A stretch of DNA of 64,000 nucleotides from Streptosporangium sp. NBC_01495 (lineage in GTDB: Bacteria; Actinomycetota; Actinomycetes; Streptosporangiales; Streptosporangiaceae). Below the pieces are notes generated by a model, which searched no databases, was not told the origin of the DNA, and saw only the letters and a list, made by a program, of their open reading frames with translations. Shown here one piece after another: positions 16,375-24,594 of this stretch (positions within the stretch are counted from its first letter, which is position 1; each line of letters starts with the position of its first letter). A program made the position numbers and the translations under genes. The stretch covers positions 186,001 through 250,000 of the forward strand of contig NZ_CP109430.1 in NCBI RefSeq assembly GCF_036250735.1, read 5' to 3'.

Positions 16375-17268
16375 TCAGCGTGGCTCGGGCCGAACTCCGC
16401 GGTGCTCGAGCGCCCACTCCGTGACGCGGCGCAGCAGGGTGGTGGCGACGGGAGGCGGGGAGGGGAGGAGTACGGTCGCGTGGAAGGCGTGCGGCATGCC
16501 CTCGTAGATGTCGAGCCGGACGTCCCCTCCGGCGGCGGAGACCGCCTCGGCGAAGCGCCGCGCGTCGTCGAGCATCACCTCTTTCGAGCCCACCGCGAGC
16601 AGCAGCGGCGGCAGCCCGTGGAGGTCGCCGTGCAGGGGGGACTGGGGCGCCAGGTCCGGTCGCTCCCCGGCCAGATACTGGGTGCGGACGTGGTCGAGCA
16701 CGGCCCGGTTGACGATGTCCTGGCCGTCGTTGGCGTCGATGGACGGGCTGGACAGGGTGAGGTCGGTCTGCGGGGAGACGGCCAGCGCCGCCGAGGGGAG
16801 GGGATCACCCGCCTGCTTGAGCACCAGCAGCGCCGACAGCACCAGCGTGCCCCCGGCGGACTCACCGGCCAGGATGATCTGTGACGCGGGCACGCCCTGG
16901 TCGAGCAGGCCGCGGTAGGCGGCCACCGCGTCGTCGAGCGCGGCCGGATACCGGTGGGCGGGGGCGAGCCGGTAGTCCACCGCCAGAACGGGGCGACCGG
17001 TCGTCTGGGACAGGCGGTACGCCATGACCTGCTCCAGGTGGGGGTTCTTGTACTCGAATCCGCCTCCGTGCAGGTAGATCGTCACCCCCTTCTCGACCGC
17101 GGCCCGGCCCGCGGTGATCCAGGTGCCGGGAACGCCGCCGGTGCGCGGCAGGACGGGCGTGAGGTCGGCGTCGGCGGGCAGGGCGGGGGGACGGGAGTGC
17201 AGGGTCCTGAGCTCCGACAGGGCCTCGGCGCTGTCGGCGGGCGTGCTGGGGATGCGTGTGATGTTCAC
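16375..17268 (-). CDS. Alpha/beta hydrolase, hormone-sensitive-lipase family
   Basis: The 298-residue enzyme starts at the GTG 17268, chosen because AAAGGGAG lies about 6 bases upstream; the longer frame from a TTG at 17289 lacks a ribosome site. It carries the HSL oxyanion motif YLHGGGFEY, the nucleophile elbow GESAGG, the acid in SKEVMLDDA and the catalytic His in MPHAFH. It is therefore an intact carboxylesterase or lipase, probably cytoplasmic, with no signal peptide. The natural substrate is unknown. It is followed by the decayed oxidoreductase. Confidence 0.9.
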   Translation of the reverse strand: MNITRIPSTPADSAEALSELRTLHSRPPALPADADLTPVLPRTGGVPGTWITAGRAAVEKGVTIYLHGGGFEYKNPHLEQVMAYRLSQTTGRPVLAVDYRLAPAHRYPAALDDAVAAYRGLLDQGVPASQIILAGESAGGTLVLSALLVLKQAGDPLPSAALAVSPQTDLTLSSPSIDANDGQDIVNRAVLDHVRTQYLAGERPDLAPQSPLHGDLHGLPPLLLAVGSKEVMLDDARRFAEAVSAAGGDVRLDIYEGMPHAFHATVLLPSPPPVATTLLRRVTEWALEHRGVRPEPR

Positions 17269-17917
17269 GATGTGCTCCCTTTCGGGCAAGCGGGCGGGCA
17301 GGCGGCATTCGGGCGTGTCCGGCCTGCTCCGGGCGCGGGTGAGGTCGCTGGGGTGCGCGCTGGTGGCGTGGGTGAGGACGCCGTACGCGCGCGGTGGTGG
17401 TGATGGGCCCGTGGTGCGGGCAGCGCGAAGCCATCGCGCGCCGAGCCGGTCGCGGACATGAAGGGCATGAGGTCTCGATGACCACGCGGGGACAACGGGA
17501 CGTCAGCCGGTCACCGACCCGTTGGATTCGAGCCCGTTGGATTCGTGAGGGGCTCGCGGGTGACGGTGGCGCTCAAGCACCACCGGGCGCGGGGACGGCG
17601 CGCGGGCGCTGTGCGGTCAGGCGCTGCCTGTGAAGTGTGAAGTCACGACGTCATCCCTTGCTACGGCGCCTCCATGCCACCGCCGTCCTCCCGGCCGGTG
17701 GCACGCGACATGCACGTCATTACAGGGCTTCGCGACGAGCGCTGTCAAGGCGCGGTGTTTCCGCCGTGCTGTTCGCCGGAGGAGGCCCGGCTCTGTTCGC
17801 TGGAGGAAGTCCGGCGCTGTTCGCCGGAGGAAGTCCCGCTTTGTCCGCTCGGTGGAAGCTCGGCGCTGTTTGCCGGAGGAGGCCCGGCGGGGCCGCGGTG
17901 ACCGTACGGTCGGGTGC
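17269..17917. other. Divergent intergenic region between the hydrolase and VanJ-like genes
   Basis: No convincing gene was found in this 649-bp gap. Frames that span it have no family features. It contains the 24-bp tandem repeat array at 17769-17888. Confidence 0.5.
17769..17888. repeat. Five imperfect 24-bp tandem repeats
   Basis: The core CTGTTCGCCGGAGGAAGTCC recurs with starts at 17769, 17793, 17817, 17841 and 17866 (spacings 24, 24, 24 and 25). Copies differ at a few positions and the fourth is the most diverged. The array ends about 30 bp before the VanJ-like start codon. Confidence 0.85.
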
Positions 17918-18943
17918 ATGAGCGTTGAAGATCGGAAGGCCGGCGGCGAGGAGAGGAACGCCCGTCGTACCGGCTACCGGGCGTGGGGCCGGGACGTGCC
18001 GGGCGGGACATCCGGGAAGCCCCGGACGCGCGGGTGGGTTCTCGCGTCGGTCTCCGTGCTGGTGGCGGGGCTGCTGGCGTTCCCCGCCGTCGTGCCCAAC
18101 ACCGTGGGCAATCTCGGCAGCCTGCTGGAGACCTTCCTGCCCTGGGTCGGCCTGGCCGTTCCCGTACTGCTGGGGCCGGCACTGCTGCGCCGTTCGGCCC
18201 TCGCGACGGTGTCCCTGGTGCTGCCCGCGGTGGTCTGGGGCGTGGTCTTCGGCGGCCGGTCGCTGCCCGCCGACCGGGGGGCGGCGGGCGACCTGGCCGT
18301 GCTCCAGCACAACGTCGGCGAGGAGAATCCCGACCACGCGGGGACGGCGCGGGCCCTGGCGCGGGCCGGGGCCGACCTCATCGCCCTGGAGGAACTGACG
18401 CCCGACGCCCTGCCCGTCTACGAGGACGTCCTCGCGTCCGGCCACCCCCACCGTGCGGTCGTGGGCACCGTCGGCCTCTGGTCCAGGTATCCGCTGGCGG
18501 ACTCGCGGCCGGTGGACATCAGGCCCGCGGACGTCGGGCCCGACTGGAACCGCGGACTGCGGGTGACCGCGCGGACGCCACACGGTGAGGTGGCCGTGTA
18601 CGTCGCCCACCTTCCCTCGATCCGTATCCGGCCGTCGGACGGTTTCGGGTCCGGCCGCAGGGACGAGAGCGCCGCCAAGCTGGGGGCGGCCGTCGCCTCG
18701 GAAACACTGGACAGGGTCGTCCTGCTGGGTGACCTCAACGGCACCCTCGACGACCGTGGCCTGGCCCCGCTCACCTCCCGGATGGTCTCGACGCGGCAGG
18801 GGTTCGGTTTCAGCTGGCCCGCCGCTTTCCCTCTCGCCCGTATCGACCACGTCATGACCCGTACGGCGACCCCCGTCGCCGCCTGGACCCTGCCCGCCAC
18901 CGGCAGCGACCATCTGCCGCTCATGGCCCGCGTCGAGCTCTGA
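17918..18943 (+). CDS. Membrane endonuclease/exonuclease/phosphatase-family protein (VanJ-like)
   Basis: The protein has 341 residues from the ATG at 17918. After a basic cytoplasmic stretch come three membrane helices (VLASVSVLVAGLLAFPAVV, FLPWVGLAVPVLLG and ATVSLVLPAVVWGVVF), then an EEP catalytic domain from about residue 125: LAVLQHNVGEENPD, LIALEELTP, VVLLGDLNGTLDDRG and TGSDHLPLM give the Asn, Glu, Asp-x-Asn and Asp-His residues of the fold. This is the architecture of VanJ, an undecaprenyl-phosphate-type phosphatase linked to teicoplanin tolerance. The reaction here is inferred. The gene appears monocistronic. Confidence 0.83.
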   Translation: MSVEDRKAGGEERNARRTGYRAWGRDVPGGTSGKPRTRGWVLASVSVLVAGLLAFPAVVPNTVGNLGSLLETFLPWVGLAVPVLLGPALLRRSALATVSLVLPAVVWGVVFGGRSLPADRGAAGDLAVLQHNVGEENPDHAGTARALARAGADLIALEELTPDALPVYEDVLASGHPHRAVVGTVGLWSRYPLADSRPVDIRPADVGPDWNRGLRVTARTPHGEVAVYVAHLPSIRIRPSDGFGSGRRDESAAKLGAAVASETLDRVVLLGDLNGTLDDRGLAPLTSRMVSTRQGFGFSWPAAFPLARIDHVMTRTATPVAAWTLPATGSDHLPLMARVEL

Positions 18944-19021
18944 CACCCGGCGGGCGGCCGTGTTCGTGCCGGACCGGACGAGCGGCGACCGTTAGGCCGG
19001 GCGGGTCGCGGGCGGAACCGG

Positions 19022-19756
19022 TCAGCTCTGTACGGCTCGCGCCAGCGGTGTCGAGCCTTCGGGGGAGAGCGGGTCGGTGAGGATGACGGGGAGCTGGGCC
19101 ATGAACCTCGGCTCGGTGCCCAGGTGCTCCTGCGCGGCGTGCACGGTGAACGGGTGCACCAGGTATATGTCTCCGGGCTGCCCGGTGGCGTGGGCGATCG
19201 GCCGCTCCGTGCTGGCCCGCTCGACCATGCCGCCCGCCTCGATGAAGTCGAACACCCCGTCGCCGAGTGCCCCGGCCGTGTCGCGCTGGGAGCCGACCCT
19301 GATCCGGGTCGGCGCGTCGTCCGGGCCGATGTCGGAGAACAGGATCAGTAGCAGCATGGTCTCGGGCCTGCCGCTGACCGCCCAGGTGCCGTCGGGACGG
19401 CCGAAGTTGGCGTCGATGTGCCAGCCTCGGTCGTCGGCGGGCGGCACGTTGGGGAAGCGGATCGGGACCATGCCGACCGTGTAACGCGGTGCCCACCCAC
19501 CCGCGCCGCAGATCTGGTCGAGCGCCCCGGCCAGCCGGGGCGAGCGGACCGTCTGCCCGAGGGCACCCTCACCGGTGAGGTCCGTGGCCCAGACCACCGG
19601 CTCGGTCCAGCCCGCCGGATCGTCGGGGGAGAGCCCTGTCTGCCGCCAGAGCAGCTCCCGGGCCTGATCGCCCACCTCGCGGGGGACCGCGGCCTCCAGC
19701 TTGACGAACCCGTCGGAGACGAAGCGCTGGATCTGTTCTGTGTCGAACGGGTGCAT
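19022..19756 (-). CDS. Phytanoyl-CoA dioxygenase-family (Fe/2-oxoglutarate) protein
   Basis: This ~245-residue enzyme has the facial triad HxD...H (WHIDANFG around residue 114-121, and HPFTVHAAQ near 205-213) and the downstream Arg for 2-oxoglutarate (EPRFMAQ). The start MHPFDTEQIQRFVSDGFVKL is the usual PhyH N-terminal helix. It is an intracellular hydroxylase of unknown substrate. It follows a truncated TetR gene on the same strand and may have been the target of that regulator when it was whole. Confidence 0.87.
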   Translation of the reverse strand: MHPFDTEQIQRFVSDGFVKLEAAVPREVGDQARELLWRQTGLSPDDPAGWTEPVVWATDLTGEGALGQTVRSPRLAGALDQICGAGGWAPRYTVGMVPIRFPNVPPADDRGWHIDANFGRPDGTWAVSGRPETMLLLILFSDIGPDDAPTRIRVGSQRDTAGALGDGVFDFIEAGGMVERASTERPIAHATGQPGDIYLVHPFTVHAAQEHLGTEPRFMAQLPVILTDPLSPEGSTPLARAVQS

Positions 19757-19784
19757 GCGGAGCACGTTAGCGGTCTCTCCGCAT

Positions 19785-20126
19785 TCACTTCCACGGGATT
19801 TCCACCGGGCGTACGCGGCGAGGTTCTCCGCCGTCGTCCCGCGCCTGGGCGAGCCGACCGGCCACGAACGCCTCCATCGCGTCCGGTGCGGCCAGGAAGG
19901 GGTGCGCGGCCAGCGCCTTGTCGGTGATGGCCAGCACCGCGTAGGGCGTGTAGGCGAGGTGGAAGGTCCGGCTGCGTTCGTCGGTCGGGATGGACTCGGT
20001 GAGGATGGCCTCCAGCACCTCGCGCGGCCGGCGCGTCCCGGCCAGTTTCGCCTTCAGCCGCTCCGCCATCTGCTCCGCGAGCCGCACAGGGGCCGTCGCA
20101 CGGCCCCGCTCGCACCGGCGGATCAA
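19785..20126 (-). pseudogene. TetR-family regulator lacking its DNA-binding domain
   Basis: The 113-residue frame contains only a TetR C-terminal ligand domain (LAEQMAERLKAKLAGTRRPR, then a TESIPTDERSRTFHLAYTPY segment and AAPDAMEAFVAGRLAQARDD). The N-terminal ~50-residue helix-turn-helix is absent. Just upstream, short direct repeats ACCGG(C/T)GGATC (about 20115, 20135 and 20153) occupy the place where it should be, so a repeat-mediated deletion is likely. It is probably inactive as a DNA-binding regulator. Confidence 0.7.
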
Positions 20127-20171
20127 GTCCCGTACCGGTGGATCGGTCTCCTACCGGCGGATCGGCGCGGA

Positions 20172-21044
20172 TCAGTGAGGTGAGCCGGTGGACACCGCCC
20201 CGGTGTCGATGAGGCGGACCAGTTCCGGAAGGACCGTGCCCAGGGGAGCGTCGACGGTGAGTGTCGCGTAGCCGTCACCGCGGGTCGGGCCCTGGTTGAC
20301 GATCGCCACGGGGATGCCGCGCTTCGCGGCGTGCAGCACGAACCGGCGGCCCGACATCACCGTCAACGACGACCCGAGGACCAGGAGCAGGCGCGCTCCC
20401 TCCACCAGGGCGAAGCATTCGCGCACCCGCTCCGCCGGGACGGTCTCCCCGAAGAAGACGACGTCTGGCTTGAGCATCCCTCCGTCGCACGCCCGGCATC
20501 CGACCACCTGGAAACCGTCTATCTCCTCGTCCGGCAGTTCGACGTCGCCGTCCGGGTTGATCGCGGTGGGCAGGGCGCCGAAGCGCGGGTTCGCCTGGGT
20601 CAGGCGGTGGTCCAGCTCCTCGCGCGGGCTGGAGTGGCCGCAGCCCAGGCAGACCACCTCCCGCAGGTTGCCATGCAGCTCGATGACGGAGCGGGCGCCG
20701 CCCGCCTGGTGCAGGCCGTCGACGTTCTGCGTCACGATGCCGGACACCAGGCCCCGCCGCTGGAGGGACGCGACCGCGTGGTGGCCGCTGTTCGGCGCCA
20801 CCCGGGTCATCGCCCGCCACCCGATGTAGCTGCGGGCCCAGTAACGTCGCCTGGCCACCGGGTCGCCGGTGAACGTCTGGTAGGTCATCGGGGTGTGCCG
20901 GGCCATGGTCCCGCCCGGCCCCCGGTAGTCGGGGATCCCCGACTCCGTCGATATCCCGGCGCCGCTCAGCACCACGACGTCGCCCCCGGCCAGCAGCCCC
21001 GCCAGCGTGCTCGTACCCTCGCTCACCCCTCCATGCTGCCTCAC
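20172..21044 (-). CDS. Sir2-family NAD-dependent protein deacylase (sirtuin)
   Basis: The protein is about 290 residues and has all sirtuin motifs: GAGISTESGIPDYRG, TQNVDGLH, the catalytic His in IELHGNLREV, a zinc site from CLGCG and CRACDGG, and VVFFGE, GSSLTV and IVNQG for NAD binding. It is a cytoplasmic lysine deacylase that uses NAD. The start is uncertain: GTG at 21044 or GTG at 21026 (VSEGTSTLAG), the latter abutting GGAGGG. It stands alone between the truncated TetR gene and the ClpX-type zinc finger gene. Confidence 0.93.
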   Translation of the reverse strand: MRQHGGVSEGTSTLAGLLAGGDVVVLSGAGISTESGIPDYRGPGGTMARHTPMTYQTFTGDPVARRRYWARSYIGWRAMTRVAPNSGHHAVASLQRRGLVSGIVTQNVDGLHQAGGARSVIELHGNLREVVCLGCGHSSPREELDHRLTQANPRFGALPTAINPDGDVELPDEEIDGFQVVGCRACDGGMLKPDVVFFGETVPAERVRECFALVEGARLLLVLGSSLTVMSGRRFVLHAAKRGIPVAIVNQGPTRGDGYATLTVDAPLGTVLPELVRLIDTGAVSTGSPH

Positions 21045-21118
21045 CCCGTATGCCGGGCGGACTCAGGGGGTGGCGGTGCTCGACATGGCGGCGTGAGATG
21101 GGACGAGGACTCCTCCTC

Positions 21119-21490
21119 TCACTCCTCCCCGGAGAACCTCTCCCAGGCTGACTGCCGTGCCATCCCCAGGGCCGCGCCGATCCTGGACCACGTGACGCCA
21201 CGGTCACGCAGGCGGTCGACCCAGATCCGCAGGTTCGCGTCGACCTGGGCGCTCACCGACGCGATGCGAGGCAGAAGTTCGAGAATCTGCTCGTCGGTCA
21301 TGGTGTCCGGCCAGGGGATCTCGGCGGACGTCGAGGACTCGGACGCCGCGCCGAGCACGAGGTTGCACAGCTCCACGCACTCGTTGCAGATGTACACGCC
21401 GGGGCCGGCGACGACCCTGTCCACGTCGTCCTTGGCTTTCGCGCAGAAAGAGCAGTGAATCGCCTGATTGGCGAGAGACGGAGCCAGCAT
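21119..21490 (-). CDS. ClpX C4-type zinc-finger protein with C-terminal helix-turn-helix
   Basis: This 123-residue protein begins with the C4 zinc finger found at the N-terminus of ClpX (CSFCAK...VYICNECVELCN, residues ~13-42) but lacks the ATPase. The second half (about 65-120) ends in VTWSRIGAALGMARQSAWER, which looks like a helix-turn-helix. This pairing is common in actinomycetes. A DNA-binding or adaptor role is plausible, with the zinc finger used for dimerisation. An AGGACCAC stretch lies before the ATG. Confidence 0.85.
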   Translation of the reverse strand: MLAPSLANQAIHCSFCAKAKDDVDRVVAGPGVYICNECVELCNLVLGAASESSTSAEIPWPDTMTDEQILELLPRIASVSAQVDANLRIWVDRLRDRGVTWSRIGAALGMARQSAWERFSGEE

Positions 21491-21580
21491 GTGGTCCTCC
21501 CGGGATGATCGTTGTCAGGTCGTACCTGACGTGAATCTACGCCGTCAGGGGTGGCCTGACAAGAGGGGGTTACCCCTGGG

Positions 21581-21913
21581 GTGGCGGATCTCCCCTGTGG
21601 CTTTCGCCTGGACATCGAGACCTATGACGTGTTGAGGCGAGATGATCATGCGATCCGGCGGATACTTGCCGTCATCGGGGTATCGGAGGGCGGTGAGAAT
21701 GTGCGCCTGCACGCGGACGGAACGCTTCTGGTCGGGCATGGGGCATGGGTCTCACTGGAGGGCATGCCGGCATCCGACAACGCCAAGACCCAGGTCGTAC
21801 GTCTTCCGGCCGCTCACACCCTGGATCGCCGCGGGCTTCGCCTGATGTTGAGAACCTATGGAGTCCGCAGGTCGACTCCCGTACCGGACGTGGACGCATG
21901 GGGAACGTCATGA
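21581..21913 (+). CDS. Uncharacterised small protein, first gene of a two-gene operon
   Basis: This 110-residue protein has no family I recognise. The coding frame is supported by its stop, which overlaps the ATG of the next gene in ATGA (21910-21913). The start GTG at 21581 is uncertain, since no ribosome site is evident. Features are an N-terminal helical stretch (DVLRRDDHAIRRILAVIGVS), a strand-rich centre (VRLHADGTLLVGHGAWVSLE) and a basic helix (HTLDRRGLRLMLRTYGV). There is no signal peptide or membrane segment. It may be a small partner of the 392-residue protein. Confidence 0.6.
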   Translation: MADLPCGFRLDIETYDVLRRDDHAIRRILAVIGVSEGGENVRLHADGTLLVGHGAWVSLEGMPASDNAKTQVVRLPAAHTLDRRGLRLMLRTYGVRRSTPVPDVDAWGTS

Positions 21914-23088
21914 GCGGGCCGGGTGAGGTCCCCGGGGAGGGAAATAAGGCGGTCCCCTCGCTGGCCGTTTTCGCCGGCTATCTCAGGGGGGCCGGATGGG
22001 TACTCGACGACGATGACGGCCGGACCACACTGTGGCGATCCCGCCTGTCCGATGCGGAAACGAACGTGCGAGTCGTCCTTCCGGTCAGCCAGGAAGTTCG
22101 TGACTACGCCGGTCGTATCAATGAGGCATTGAGGGTGTTGGCCTACGTGGAGCGACGACTTCCACAGGAAGTGGCCGCGGACATGAGTTTCGGTGGTGCG
22201 GACAATGTGTCCGTGCGGCTGACACCGAACGCTCCAGCTGGAGAAGCTCCTCTGCTGGTGGCGCATTCCGCCATATCCGCGCTGCGGAACTACGTGATCG
22301 CATCGGCCGTGGCCCTGGACGCCGATTCTCTGGTTCTTCCTCCCCGCCGTCCGCAACGAGCGGAGTCCTATGCCGCTCAGGCCAGAATCTCCACGCAGCC
22401 GGGAAGCTTCGTTCTCTCCCTGTCCCTTCCGCTGGAAGACGCCTATACGGAAACGGCGGCGTCGCCGACATCCGGTCAGGAGCCATTGCTGGATGTTCGT
22501 CCCCTGCCGTTCGGTCGCAGGGTGACGAGCCGGATGCTCGCCGCGGCCCAGAAGGCTCAACGCCTCGCGCAAGAGGTCGGCGACGGGGACAAGCCGCTGT
22601 CGTCTTTCGGGCAACCCGGTCAGGGGGCCGCCAACGCCACTGAACTGGAGGCGTTGAGCTGTCTGGGTGGGCCGGATCATGACGTGTATCAGATTCGCTT
22701 CTCGCAGTCACCGCTCGCCGCGGGGTCCCGCGAGCCCACACGCTTGAGGATCACGCCTGGTCAGCAAAGAATCCTGGGGGAGGCCGCAGATTTTTTGCGG
22801 ACGAGACAACCGAGGGCGGGTGTCACGGTTATCGGGCTGGTGGTTCGCCTCTTCCGGGAAGGAAAGTTCGGTAAGGGTGAAGTGGTCATACAAGGGATCG
22901 ACGATGACACGGGGAGCGCGAGAAGGTTCCGCGTCGAGCTGGACGAATCCGACTACAAGCTGGCGGTGCGAGCACACGGGACCGGTCTTCAGGTCACCGC
23001 CACCGGCGATCTCGACATTCGCGGAACACGGCGTTCTCTCCGTCGGCTCGTCTCTTTCTCGGTGTTGCCGGGAATCGAGGATGACTAG
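21910..23088 (+). CDS. Uncharacterised 392-residue protein, second gene of a two-gene operon
   Basis: The ATG at 21910 overlaps the previous stop. The N-terminal part (residues ~15-200: LAVFAGYLRGAGWVLDDDDG, TNVRVVLPVSQEVRDYAGRI, HSAISALRNYVIASAVALDA) is alpha/beta and looks globular. A linker near 215-240 leads to a C-terminal beta-rich part (VTVIGLVVRLFREGKFGKGE, FRVELDESDYKLAVRAHGTG, LQVTATGDLDIRGTRRSL). No catalytic motif, transmembrane helix or signal is visible. Codon use is less GC-rich than in neighbours, which suggests acquisition. I do not recognise the family. Confidence 0.8.
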   Translation: MSGPGEVPGEGNKAVPSLAVFAGYLRGAGWVLDDDDGRTTLWRSRLSDAETNVRVVLPVSQEVRDYAGRINEALRVLAYVERRLPQEVAADMSFGGADNVSVRLTPNAPAGEAPLLVAHSAISALRNYVIASAVALDADSLVLPPRRPQRAESYAAQARISTQPGSFVLSLSLPLEDAYTETAASPTSGQEPLLDVRPLPFGRRVTSRMLAAAQKAQRLAQEVGDGDKPLSSFGQPGQGAANATELEALSCLGGPDHDVYQIRFSQSPLAAGSREPTRLRITPGQQRILGEAADFLRTRQPRAGVTVIGLVVRLFREGKFGKGEVVIQGIDDDTGSARRFRVELDESDYKLAVRAHGTGLQVTATGDLDIRGTRRSLRRLVSFSVLPGIEDD

Positions 23089-23102
23089 CCGGTCGGAGCG
23101 CG

Positions 23103-23963
23103 TCAGCGGAAGTCGTCAGCGTGGTCGGCCGCCCACTGCCGGAAGGGGGTGGCCGGTCTCCCGGTGAGTTCCTCCACCGCGGAGGTGGTCGACTCGGGGT
23201 ATGCCACCATCCGCGCGTACGCGCCGGTCAGTTCCTCCGCCGCCGCGGGTGACCAGCCCTGGTCGAGCAGCCCGCGCAGTGCGATCTCGGGCGGGAGCTC
23301 CTCCCAGCGGATCGGCCGGCCGATGGCCTCGCCGATGGCGGTCACCTGCTCGATCTGGGTCAGGGTCTCGGGGCCGCTCAGCACGTACCTCGCCCCGGCG
23401 TGGCCGGTGCCGGTGAGCACGCTCACCCCGGCGGCGGCGATGTCCCGTTCGTGGATCAGTGCCCTGGAAGCGGCTCCGTGCAGCCAGCGGACGGTGCCGG
23501 TGTCCCGGATCTGCGAGGCCCACATCAGGGTGTTGGCGGCGAACCCGCCGGGCCGCAGGAACGTCCACTCCAGCCCGGACCGTTCGATCAGCCGCTCCAT
23601 GAGGGCGTGGGAGCCGAGGATCGAGTTCGGGTCCTGCTCGGGCGCGCCTGGGGTGGGATCGGGAACGCCGCGTGCGGAGAGGTAGACGATGCCGCGCGCG
23701 TGCTTGGCGATCGTCTCGACGGCCGCGGGTGCCGCGTGGTCGGCCGAGAAGGTGGGCCAGACGAGGAACACCGACTCGACCCCGTCCAGGGCGTCGTCCA
23801 GCGTGGCGGGGTCGGCCAGGTCGCCGCGTACGACCTCGGCGCCCTCCGGGAGAGTGGCGGACGCGGGGTCGCGGGTCAGCGCGCGCACGGCGACGCCCGC
23901 GTCGAGGAGCTGGGCCACGACCTGCCCGCCAACCTTGCCGGTCGCTCCGGTGACCAGAATCAT
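23103..23963 (-). CDS. NmrA-like NAD(P)H-binding reductase (atypical SDR)
   Basis: This 286-residue protein has the N-terminal Rossmann motif MILVTGATGKVGGQVVAQLL, the acid-rich VVRGDLADPATLDDAL, and YLSARGV followed by a conserved FLRPGGFAANTL, as in NmrA/QOR2-type SDRs. These bind NADP(H) and act as quinone reductases or redox sensors. The ATG is preceded by GAAGGAG at about 8 bases. A MerR-type promoter lies 35 bp upstream and is nearly the same as that of the ABC exporter operon 4.4 kb away, so the two units are probably induced together. Confidence 0.9.
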   Translation of the reverse strand: MILVTGATGKVGGQVVAQLLDAGVAVRALTRDPASATLPEGAEVVRGDLADPATLDDALDGVESVFLVWPTFSADHAAPAAVETIAKHARGIVYLSARGVPDPTPGAPEQDPNSILGSHALMERLIERSGLEWTFLRPGGFAANTLMWASQIRDTGTVRWLHGAASRALIHERDIAAAGVSVLTGTGHAGARYVLSGPETLTQIEQVTAIGEAIGRPIRWEELPPEIALRGLLDQGWSPAAAEELTGAYARMVAYPESTTSAVEELTGRPATPFRQWAADHADDFR

Positions 23964-23997
23964 GCGGATCTCCTTCGTCGGTGGGGATGTCCAGACC

Positions 23998-24028
23998 AGC
24001 CTGCAACTTCAACTTTGGTTGAAGTCAA
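23998..24028 (-). promoter_or_regulatory. MerR-type promoter and operator of the NmrA-like gene
   Basis: On the minus strand TTGACT (24028-24023) and CAGGCT (24003-23998) are separated by exactly 19 bp. The spacer contains the dyad CTTCAAC-CAAA-GTTGAAG. This is the standard layout for MerR/SoxR-type control. The ATG lies 35 bp beyond the -10 box. Confidence 0.75.
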
Positions 24029-24165
24029 GGAGACGCGGCACGGGTCGGGCACTTTCGGGCGGGGCGTTCTGGTCGGTGTGTCCTGGCACGATGCCGGAGC
24101 CGGGCGCCCGCGAGCCGGGCTGGGCCGGACCGGGCGGGTTCCGGCCAATGGTCGCGGGCCGGGCG

Positions 24166-24190
24166 GGTGCGGTGCGGTGCGGTGCGGTGC
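24166..24190. repeat. GGTGC pentanucleotide repeat, five copies
   Basis: Five perfect head-to-tail GGTGC units. It is a likely slippage tract; no coding frame uses it. Confidence 0.9.
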
Positions 24191-24457
24191 GGGAGATGGT
24201 CGCGGGCCGAGCGAGGCGCGGGCGATGTTTTTCTGGATCGACCAATCCGACGGTGCGGGGGCTACGGATCTCCGGTGAGGGGGCGTCAGGCTCCCGGCGG
24301 TCCGTCGTTGTCCGGGTGGCCCCGGCCGGCGGCGGATCCGACCGGGTGAACGGCCGCGCGGTTCGGGATCGGAGGGTCCCGGACCGCGCGGTCCGGTCCC
24401 GGTCCGCCCGCGGTGTTCGCGGTTCGCCGTCGTCACACGGTGTCCGCGGTTCGCCGC

Positions 24458-24489
24458 CGTCGCGGCGTGACGCCCGTCACGCCGCGACG
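24458..24489. terminator. Perfect 15-bp inverted repeat, possible bidirectional terminator
   Basis: CGTCGCGGCGTGACG is followed by CC and its exact complement CGTCACGCCGCGACG. It lies about 106 bp past the ABC exporter stop on the minus strand. There is no T tract, so it could be a U-less actinomycete terminator or an operator. Confidence 0.5.
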
Positions 24490-24594
24490 CCCGGTACGGC
24501 GTGACGCTCGGTACGGTGCGACGCTCGGTACAGCGTCTCCCGGTGAGCCATCCGCGCGTACACCGCGCGGGTGGCGCCGGGCGTCAGGCGGCGT

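Larger units (their letters stand above)
23964..24594. other. Intergenic region with promoter, simple repeats and a palindrome
   Basis: No gene is supported in this 631-bp gap. It holds, from left to right, the MerR-type promoter (23998-24028), five GGTGC repeats (24166-24190), a 15-bp perfect inverted repeat (24458-24489) and 17-bp direct repeats with the core GGTACGG(C/T)G(T/C)GACGCTC at about 24492 and 24509. The right end adjoins the ABC exporter stop codon. Confidence 0.5.

Noticed and set aside
17637..17921. Small frame with LFAGGSPA repeats upstream of the VanJ-like gene
   Set aside because: The repeated peptide only reflects the 24-bp DNA repeat; the frame has no ribosome site and the fourth and fifth units change frame by one base.
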